A stretch of DNA of 15,266 nucleotides from Bacteroidales bacterium UBA3764 (lineage in GTDB: Bacteria; Bacteroidota; Bacteroidia; Bacteroidales; UBA932). Location: the NCBI GenBank assembly GCA_002371115.1, contig DFFY01000037.1:4546-19811 (forward strand), written 5' to 3'. The notes beneath the pieces were generated by a model. That model saw only the letters and a program-made list of their open reading frames with translations, was not told the origin of the DNA and did not search any database. Positions 1 to 4,698 of this stretch are shown here, one piece after another. Positions within the stretch are counted from its first letter, which is position 1. Every line of letters begins with the position of its first letter. The translations under genes and the position numbers were made by a program.

Positions 1-819
1 GGCTTGAACCAGAATCCGTACGCGGAGGTGGACGTAAAGTACCTGGGAACCAACAATATAACCCTCGCCAGACGCGTTACGGGCGGTGGTGCGGTGTACC
101 ATGACATGGGCAACCTGAACTACAGCATCGCCGGGCCCATCGCAGAAATGGAGGACGCCTTCTCCCTCATGGTCCGCACGCTCCGGCAACTGGGTGTCCC
201 GGCGGAACTTTCCGGCCGCAATGATATTCTGGTCGATGGCCGCAAGTGCTCGGGCTACGCCAAACGCCTGAGCAAAAACCGCATGATGATCCACGGTACC
301 CTCATGTGGGACGTAGACTTGGAAACGCTCACCCACGCGCTCGCCGTTCCGGGCAGCAAGCTGGCCGCCAAAGGCATTGCCTCCGTGCACAGCCGCGTGG
401 CCAACCTCAAATACTATCTTCCTCAATTCCAAACACTTGCGGAATTCCAGAAGGCCTTGCAAGACATTCTTGCCGATGGTAGCCCGGAACTGCCACTCAC
501 GCCGCTGCAACGGGCGGAAATCGACCTTATGGCGGACCATAAATTCCGCACCTGGGCCTGGAACTGGGGGCATTCGCCACAGGCCAGCTTCCGCAACAGC
601 CAAAAGTTCCCCTGCGGCACGGTGCAGGTTGACTACACCCTCAAAAACGGTGTGTTCGAGCGCGTGACTTTTGGAGGCGATTTCCTGGGCAACAAACCGG
701 CCATGGAACTGGCAAAAAAACTGATTGGAGCCCGCCCGGACGCCATTTTGGGCGCCCCGGTTTCCGACTATTTCGACGGCTTGGGCCCCGCCGAACTCTA
801 CACCCTCTTCCTTCCCTAA
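1..819 (+). CDS. lplA: Lipoate-protein ligase A, 5'-truncated by the window edge
   Basis: Ligates lipoate, through lipoyl-AMP, to lysines of 2-oxoacid dehydrogenase E2 subunits and GcvH in the cytoplasm. The reading frame is open from base 1; the TTG at position 4 lies inside the conserved QNPYAEV motif that follows the first strands of the family, so the true start is upstream and roughly 50 residues are missing. Numbering visible residues from that TTG, I see the lipoyl-AMP loop RRVTGGGAVYHD (23-34), GRNDILVDGRKCSG (71-84) with the expected lysine K81, and HGTLMWDVD (97-105). The C-terminal accessory domain follows, with FRTWAWNWG and a GDFLGNK-like stretch. The stop is TAA at 817-819 and a tandem repeat begins on that codon. 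Having both the catalytic and accessory domains favours LplA over LipB or a biotin ligase. No promoter is visible because the 5' end is missing. Confidence 0.93.
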   Translation, partial: GLNQNPYAEVDVKYLGTNNITLARRVTGGGAVYHDMGNLNYSIAGPIAEMEDAFSLMVRTLRQLGVPAELSGRNDILVDGRKCSGYAKRLSKNRMMIHGTLMWDVDLETLTHALAVPGSKLAAKGIASVHSRVANLKYYLPQFQTLAEFQKALQDILADGSPELPLTPLQRAEIDLMADHKFRTWAWNWGHSPQASFRNSQKFPCGTVQVDYTLKNGVFERVTFGGDFLGNKPAMELAKKLIGARPDAILGAPVSDYFDGLGPAELYTLFLP

Positions 820-922
820 AATCTTTGCGCCAAGGTCCACCGACGGAACCCTCACGCAGGTTTTCCGGGCAAATCTTTGCGCCAAGGTCCACCATCTGGA
901 CCCTCACGCAGGTTTTCCGGGC
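819..922. repeat. Two tandem copies of a 52-bp repeat overlapping the lplA stop codon
   Basis: Copy 1 is 819-870 and copy 2 is 871-922, directly abutting. Each runs from AAATCTTTGCGCCAAGGTCC to CTCACGCAGGTTTTCCGGGC. I count 4 mismatches in 52, all within 842-847 and 894-899. The first base of copy 1 is the last base of the lplA TAA. No hairpin with a T-run is seen, so this is not an obvious terminator, and AATCTTTG misses the TAnnTTTG promoter consensus by one base. Confidence 0.9.
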
Positions 923-967
923 CATTCAGCTGGTCGGTAAGTGATTGATACAGAGCGGGATGCTAAA

Positions 968-996
968 AATCCTCGGCGCAAATGGAGCCGAGGATT
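968..996. repeat. Perfect 10-bp inverted repeat (hairpin)
   Basis: AATCCTCGGC at 968-977 pairs with GCCGAGGATT at 987-996 across a 9-nt loop. There is no T-tract on either side, so it is a poor intrinsic terminator even though it lies downstream of lplA. It could be part of the same intergenic repeat family as the element at 1041-1078, since both contain CCTCGG-type arms. Confidence 0.75.
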
Positions 997-1040
997 ATAC
1001 GGAAGTCATTGTGGGACTGAGAGTTAGCGACCAATCCAGG

Positions 1041-1078
1041 AATGAGATACACTCGGCCTGCAGGCCTCGGGATGACAG
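1041..1078 (-). repeat. Dispersed palindromic intergenic element, copy 1
   Basis: Read on the - strand, the outer arms are GTCATCCCGAGG and GTGTATCTCATT around a GC-rich core that contains the 12-bp perfect palindrome GGCCTGCAGGCC. The arms match those of the element at 8635-8671 (11/12 and 12/12), which lies in the opposite orientation. Both copies are intergenic. This looks like a short dispersed repeat of the REP/MITE kind; no coding capacity is seen. Confidence 0.65.
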
Positions 1079-1130
1079 CAGAGCCCACGGCCACGGAAGG
1101 ATAACAGATCCCATGGCCTCGGGATGACAG
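1063..1130 (+). repeat. 16-bp direct repeat GGCCTCGGGATGACAG, two copies
   Basis: Identical copies lie at 1063-1078 and 1115-1130, with starts 52 bp apart. The first is the right half of the palindromic element at 1041-1078. The second is probably a partial further copy of that element and ends just upstream of the promoter at 1133. Confidence 0.8.
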
Positions 1131-1132
1131 AA

Positions 1133-1164
1133 TTTGTCCCCCAAATAAATATTCATTATATTTG
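1133..1164 (+). promoter_or_regulatory. Bacteroidota-type promoter of the 1185-4248 operon
   Basis: A -33 element TTTG (1133-1136) is followed, after exactly 20 nt, by the -7 element TATATTTG (1157-1164), a full match to TAnnTTTG. The start codon at 1185 is 21 nt further on, leaving a short leader. The leader has AAGGA at 1166-1170, somewhat far from the start to be a good Shine-Dalgarno site. Confidence 0.8.
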
Positions 1165-1184
1165 TAAGGATAAACGAATGAATT

Positions 1185-1613
1185 ATGGCACGTCCTGGTA
1201 AAATTTTAGGCTTCACGGGGCTGGGTATTACCCTGGTCATCCTGCTGGCCCTTTGCGGCTTTGGTTATTTCAAGTATTTCTGGGTATTCTCCGACGGCAC
1301 CAAAACCGGCGAACTCAATTCCCTCACCTACACCGGTTACGTCTTCAAGACCTACGAAGGCGAGATTATCCTCACCGGTTACGGCAACAAAAACGCCAGC
1401 GGCACCGTCCAGTCCAAGAATTTCAAATTCTCCGTGGCCGACAAGGAAGTGGCGGAAAAACTCATCCGCATGACCGGCCTCCGCGTCACCGTGCACTACA
1501 AAGAGTACAAGGGCGCCCTCCCCTGGCGCGGCTATGAACGCGCCATCGTGGATTCTGTAGAGGAAGAGACCAGCATGAATGCGGTTCCGGACGAGAGTCC
1601 GCTTTTCCTGTAA
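1185..1613 (+). CDS. Small membrane-anchored hypothetical protein
   Basis: A 142-residue protein with an N-terminal hydrophobic segment (about residues 9-29) that is probably an uncleaved membrane anchor, then a soluble domain of about 110 residues rich in beta-strand. Its C-terminal half carries KEYKGALPWRG, which I remember from a conserved Bacteroidota family often labelled '6-phosphogluconate dehydrogenase'. Nothing here resembles that enzyme (no nucleotide-binding fold, far too short), so that name should not be carried over. An upstream ATG at 1178 is out of frame and stops after seven codons, so 1185 is the start. It is the first gene behind the promoter at 1133-1164, and its stop is 6 nt before ptpA. 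Function unknown; the soluble domain is predicted to face the periplasm or the cytoplasm, and I cannot say which. Confidence 0.85.
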   Translation: MARPGKILGFTGLGITLVILLALCGFGYFKYFWVFSDGTKTGELNSLTYTGYVFKTYEGEIILTGYGNKNASGTVQSKNFKFSVADKEVAEKLIRMTGLRVTVHYKEYKGALPWRGYERAIVDSVEEETSMNAVPDESPLFL

Positions 1614-1619
1614 TCGGCC

Positions 1620-3572
1620 ATGAATAAACTATTTACCCTGGCAGGCGCGCTGTTCGCCTGTACCTTGGTGTTTGCCCAGAACACCGTGCTGGACGTCAAG
1701 CCCGCACACGGCGGCAAGGACCTCACCATGGAGGAAGCCATCTACAAGGGTGTGGGCTATTCCCGCATCCCCCGCATGTTCATAAAGGCCGATGGCACCC
1801 TGGCCGATAACCCCCAGGAACCCGCCCAGGAGCGCTATACCCTCTTCACGGACCGCGGCAGCCTCTTTGCCAGGGACAACGTGCGCGAGGAAAACTTTGT
1901 GATAGCCCCCTCCGACGGCCCCAACCTGGTGTATGGTGAAACGGTGAGCCGGAACGAGTTCGGAATAGACGCCGGCTGGTACATGAGCCCGGACAGCAGC
2001 AAGGTGGCCTTCTACCGGAAAGACCAGAACAAGGTGACCTGGTTTCCCCTGCTGGATATTGACACCCGTACCGGCGAGCTCAAACAAATCAAGTACCCCA
2101 TGAACGGAATGGACTCGGAAGAGGTGGCCGTGGGCGTGTACGATTTTGCCACCGGTAAAACGGTCTATCTTGAGGTAAACGACTTTACCACAGAACGTTA
2201 CATCACCAACCTTTCCTGGAGTCCTGACGCCCGATACCTCTTCGCCCAGGTGGTGGACCGCAGCCAGCACCACGCCAAACTGAACCAGTATAGCGCCGCC
2301 ACCGGGGGCTTTGTCCGCACCCTCCTCACGGAGGACAACGACGCCTGGGTGGAGCCCCTGGACCCCATCTGGCCGGTCAAAGGCCGCACGGACCTGTACA
2401 TCTATCGGACCGACAACCGGGACGGTTTCCGCAACCTGTACCTGGTGGATACCCTGGGCACCATCCGCCGGCTTCCCACCGCCCAGGCAGACCTGGAGTA
2501 CGTGGACAACGACGGCACCTTTGTCTATTACACATCGGCAGAAAATTCGCCCGTGCAGAATCACCTGTACAAGATGCAGCTCCAGCTGCCCAAAAAGAAG
2601 GCCGTGCAGAAGGCCAAGTTCCACAAGCCCGTGCAGCTCACCAGCGGCCGCGGCTGGCACCATGTGCAGCTCACCCCGGACTGCCAGTGGCTGCTGGACG
2701 CCTGGTCCAACACCTCTACGCCCTATCAGGTGTATCGCCGCTCCACGGACGGGAAAGTGAACGAAAAGGTGTACGAAGGTACGGACCCGCTCGTGGGCTA
2801 TGCTTCCTGCCAGGTGGAACTGGGCACCGTTCCCAGTGCAGACGGCCAGTTCCAGAACTATTATCGGCTCATCTACCCCAAGGACTTTAATCCGGAGAAA
2901 AAATACCCCGTCATCCTCTATGTCTATGGCGGCCCGCACAGCCAGATGGTGCAGGACAGCTGGCTGGGGCAAATCCGCATGTGGGAGATGCTCATGGCGC
3001 AGAAAGGCTACCTGGTGTATGTGCAGGACAACCGTGGCACCGAGAACCGCGGCGCCGCCTTCGAGAAAGCCATCAACCGGCGTTGCGGCCAGGAGGAAAT
3101 GAAGGACCAGATGGTGGGCATCAATTGGCTCAAAACCTTGCCCTACGTGGATGAAAGCCGGATTGGCGTGCACGGCTGGAGCTACGGCGGCTTCATGACC
3201 ATCTCGCTCATGACCACCTACCCGGAAACCTTCAAGGTGGGCGTGGCCGGCGGCCCGGTCATCGACTGGAAATGGTACGAAATCATGTACGGCGAGCGCT
3301 ACATGGACAATCCGGAGACTAACCCGGAGGGCTTTGCCGCCACCTCGCTTATCGGCAAGGCCAAAGACCTCAAAGGCAAGCTCCTCATCTGCCAGGGCGC
3401 CATGGACGACACCGTGGTGTGTGAGCACAGCCTCAGCTTCATCCAGCAGTGCATCGACCTGGAAATTCCGGTCGATTACTTCCCCTACCCCAAGGCGCAG
3501 CACAATGTCTTCGGGCGCAACCGCATCCACCTGATGGACAAAGTGACGCAGTATTTTGAAGATTACCTATAG
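1620..3572 (+). CDS. ptpA: S9-family prolyl tripeptidyl peptidase (PtpA-like)
   Basis: Secreted serine exopeptidase of the DPP IV (S9B) family, expected to release Xaa-Xaa-Pro tripeptides from peptides in the periplasm or at the outer membrane. Residues 1-19 form a signal peptide ending VFAQ. A beta-propeller follows (about 30-420), with SRNEFGI at 110-116 whose Glu113 matches the substrate amino-group-binding Glu of Porphyromonas PtpA. The alpha/beta-hydrolase domain carries the triad: Ser521 in GWSYGG, Asp596 in GAMDD and His628 in AQHNVFG. Glu554 in WYEIMYGERY matches the second amino-binding Glu. Spacings Ser-Glu (33), Ser-Asp (75) and Ser-His (107) equal those I recall for the Porphyromonas enzyme. 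At 650 residues it is about 80 shorter than that enzyme, and the loss is N-terminal to Glu113. It lies 6 nt after the previous gene and 1 nt before the next. A plain dipeptidyl peptidase IV is the alternative. Confidence 0.92.
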   Translation: MNKLFTLAGALFACTLVFAQNTVLDVKPAHGGKDLTMEEAIYKGVGYSRIPRMFIKADGTLADNPQEPAQERYTLFTDRGSLFARDNVREENFVIAPSDGPNLVYGETVSRNEFGIDAGWYMSPDSSKVAFYRKDQNKVTWFPLLDIDTRTGELKQIKYPMNGMDSEEVAVGVYDFATGKTVYLEVNDFTTERYITNLSWSPDARYLFAQVVDRSQHHAKLNQYSAATGGFVRTLLTEDNDAWVEPLDPIWPVKGRTDLYIYRTDNRDGFRNLYLVDTLGTIRRLPTAQADLEYVDNDGTFVYYTSAENSPVQNHLYKMQLQLPKKKAVQKAKFHKPVQLTSGRGWHHVQLTPDCQWLLDAWSNTSTPYQVYRRSTDGKVNEKVYEGTDPLVGYASCQVELGTVPSADGQFQNYYRLIYPKDFNPEKKYPVILYVYGGPHSQMVQDSWLGQIRMWEMLMAQKGYLVYVQDNRGTENRGAAFEKAINRRCGQEEMKDQMVGINWLKTLPYVDESRIGVHGWSYGGFMTISLMTTYPETFKVGVAGGPVIDWKWYEIMYGERYMDNPETNPEGFAATSLIGKAKDLKGKLLICQGAMDDTVVCEHSLSFIQQCIDLEIPVDYFPYPKAQHNVFGRNRIHLMDKVTQYFEDYL

Positions 3573-3573
3573 C

Positions 3574-4248
3574 ATGAAAAAGTTCCTTCTGTTCCTGGCC
3601 CTGGTACCTGCCTTCTGCCTGGCGCAGCCCCGGCAGCTGAGCGTGAAAGAATTCCTCAAGCTGCACGCCGGCGACACCACCAGCTACCTGGTGCAAGGCG
3701 TGGTGGCCAAGGTCCGGAGCAGCTCCAGCGGCAGTTTTTACCTGGAAGACCGCACCGGCACCCTGCTGGTGTACGGCCTGCAGGACCCGGCCCAGCCTGG
3801 CAAGAACTTCGGTCAGCTGGACATCGTCAAAGGAGATTCGCTCACCGTTCTGGGCCGATTCACCGTCTATGGCGGCAGCACCCTGGAAATGAAAGACGGG
3901 CGACTGATCCGCAAGGCCGACGGTCCGGAGCACCACCTCTCCTTCTACGACCGCCTGGAGCGCAAGCCGTCCTTCAAGGGAAAGGCTGGTCCCGAAGGCC
4001 TGGAAGCCTTCAAGGCCTGGGTGCAGGCGCATGTGAAGAAGGCCGCTGACGGTGCTACGGGCACGGTTTCGGTCCGATTTGTGGTGGGCCGAAACGGCGG
4101 TGTACAGGAAGTGCAGGCCGTAAAAGGCGGCACCCCGGCCATGCGCGCAGAGGCCGTCCGCGTGGTGCAGAGCGCGCCCAAATGGAAGCCCGCAGTCTCC
4201 GACGGCTCCCCCGTCCGCATGCCCTACACCATCGAAGTCCGCTTCTGA
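3574..4248 (+). CDS. Secreted OB-fold / TonB C-terminal domain fusion protein
   Basis: 224 residues from the ATG at 3574, one base after the ptpA stop. A TTG in frame at 3556 would overlap ptpA and put six polar residues ahead of a good signal peptide, so I reject it. Residues 1-18 are a signal peptide ending CLAQ. Residues about 36-115 look like an OB-fold (VQGVVAKV, GSFYLEDRTGTLLVYG, GDSLTVLGRFTVYGG), a pattern seen in secreted Bacteroidota OB proteins. Residues about 143-224 are a TonB C-terminal domain (GTVSVRFVVGRNGGV, then APKWKPA, PVRMPYTIEVRF). It lacks a membrane anchor and the proline-rich spacer of real TonB, so coupling to ExbBD is unlikely; as a periplasmic protein it may bind a partner or envelope component. 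The one-base spacing suggests co-translation with the peptidase. The role itself is unknown. Confidence 0.85.
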   Translation: MKKFLLFLALVPAFCLAQPRQLSVKEFLKLHAGDTTSYLVQGVVAKVRSSSSGSFYLEDRTGTLLVYGLQDPAQPGKNFGQLDIVKGDSLTVLGRFTVYGGSTLEMKDGRLIRKADGPEHHLSFYDRLERKPSFKGKAGPEGLEAFKAWVQAHVKKAADGATGTVSVRFVVGRNGGVQEVQAVKGGTPAMRAEAVRVVQSAPKWKPAVSDGSPVRMPYTIEVRF

Positions 4249-4258
4249 TGCAAAAAAA

Positions 4259-4290
4259 TTTGGGAAATCGGATTTTATTCCTTATCTTTG
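4259..4290 (+). promoter_or_regulatory. Promoter of tRNA-Val
   Basis: TTTG (4259-4262), a 20-nt spacer and TATCTTTG (4283-4290) match the Bacteroidota -33/-7 consensus in full. The mature tRNA starts 11 nt after the -7 element, so the transcript has almost no leader. The -33 element begins 11 nt after the stop codon of the preceding gene. Confidence 0.85.
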
Positions 4291-4300
4291 CATTCCTTTT

Positions 4301-4375
4301 GAGGGCATAGCTCAGTTGGTTTAGAGCGCTTGCTTGACAGGCAAGAGGTCCGCAGTTCAAATCTGCGTGTCCTCA
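4301..4375 (+). tRNA. tRNA-Val (anticodon GAC)
   Basis: A complete 75-nt cloverleaf. The acceptor stem is GAGGGCA (4301-4307) with TGTCCTC (4368-4374), including one G-U pair, and the discriminator is A4375. The D stem is GCTC/GAGC (4310-4313, 4324-4327). The anticodon stem is CTTGC/GCAAG (4329-4333, 4341-4345) around the loop TTGACAG, which gives anticodon GAC at 4336-4338. The T stem is CGCAG/CTGCG with loop TTCAAAT. CCA is not encoded. It reads GUC and GUU valine codons. Confidence 0.97.
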
Positions 4376-4381
4376 CAAAAG

Positions 4382-4412
4382 AATGGGACCGAGGATTCGG
4401 CCCCATTTTTTT
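4382..4412 (+). terminator. Intrinsic terminator of tRNA-Val
   Basis: AATGGGACCGA (4382-4392) pairs with TCGGCCCCATT (4397-4407) with a single A-C mismatch, a GGAT loop, and a run of seven T (4406-4412). It starts 6 nt after the tRNA. Confidence 0.88.
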
Positions 4413-4535
4413 GTGAGAGCCTACCAGCATAATCGATATAATTGACATTTTCGGTTGGTGAAACACCTACCAGCATAATCTCCCGCACAAATAGAGTGTT
4501 TTTTGCGCGAGAAGCTAAGCTCCAGCTTCACCCGG

Positions 4536-4561
4536 CGCACAAAAACACACGGTTTTGTGCG
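4536..4561 (-). repeat. 9-bp perfect inverted repeat downstream of hrpB
   Basis: CGCACAAAA (4536-4544) pairs with TTTTGTGCG (4553-4561) across an 8-nt loop. Another hairpin and, on the - strand, no long uridine run follow, so a role as hrpB terminator is possible but weak. Confidence 0.55.
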
Positions 4562-4640
4562 GGTTCCCATGCGCTCTTGCATTTTCTTTAACATACGTCT
4601 TTGCCTGACAGCCACGTTGAGGCTGCGAATCAATCGTAAA

Positions 4641-4656
4641 CCGCGATTGCAGAAAA
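4641..4656 (+). repeat. 16-bp sequence shared with 8615-8630
   Basis: CCGCGATTGCAGAAAA occurs identically here and at 8615-8630, both in non-coding spacers and in the same orientation. Flanking bases diverge at once. It may mark the edge of a dispersed element. Confidence 0.6.
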
Positions 4657-4698
4657 TGGGTACCACACAGCACTCCAGGTGCAAATGCGGCGAGCAGC

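Larger units (their letters stand above)
923..1132. other. Non-coding spacer between lplA and the next operon
   Basis: Together with the tandem repeat at 819-922, this makes a gene-free stretch of about 365 bp (820-1184). It holds an inverted repeat at 968-996, a palindromic element at 1041-1078 and a 16-bp direct repeat at 1063 and 1115, described separately. Short frames here (for example 945-1127) have no recognisable product and run through the repeats. No tRNA or known RNA fold is recognised. Confidence 0.7.
4413..4698. other. Spacer between tRNA-Val terminator and hrpB, rich in short repeats
   Basis: This 286-bp stretch lies downstream of both the tRNA (+) and hrpB (-). A 15-bp direct repeat CCTACCAGCATAATC occurs at 4420-4434 and 4466-4480. 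Hairpins are GGTTGGTG/CACCTACC (4453-4471, one mismatch), GAAGCT/AGCTTC (4511-4529), CGCACAAAA/TTTTGTGCG (4536-4561, 9 bp perfect) and CAATCG/CGATTG (4631-4649). A basic, Cys-rich 87-codon frame on the - strand (4421-4684, TTG start) spans these repeats and is not credible as a gene. The spacer may hold hrpB transcription end signals or old insertion debris. Confidence 0.6.

Noticed and set aside
820..827. A possible promoter -7 box AATCTTTG in each 52-bp repeat
   Set aside because: The first base departs from TAnnTTTG and no gene starts within a sensible distance downstream.
819..922. A CRISPR array or start of one
   Set aside because: The two 52-bp copies abut with no spacer between them, and no cas gene is present.
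968..996. An intrinsic terminator for lplA
   Set aside because: The 10-bp stem is good, but no T-run follows on either strand and it lies about 150 bp after the stop.
1629..3530. A 633-codon open frame antisense to ptpA
   Set aside because: It mirrors the codon pattern of a high-GC gene; the product is low in recognisable motifs, while the sense frame has a signal peptide and an intact catalytic triad.
4421..4684. An 87-codon - strand frame just downstream of hrpB, basic and rich in cysteine
   Set aside because: It starts with TTG without a ribosome binding site, runs through direct and inverted repeats, and its composition looks like translated repeat rather than a folded protein.
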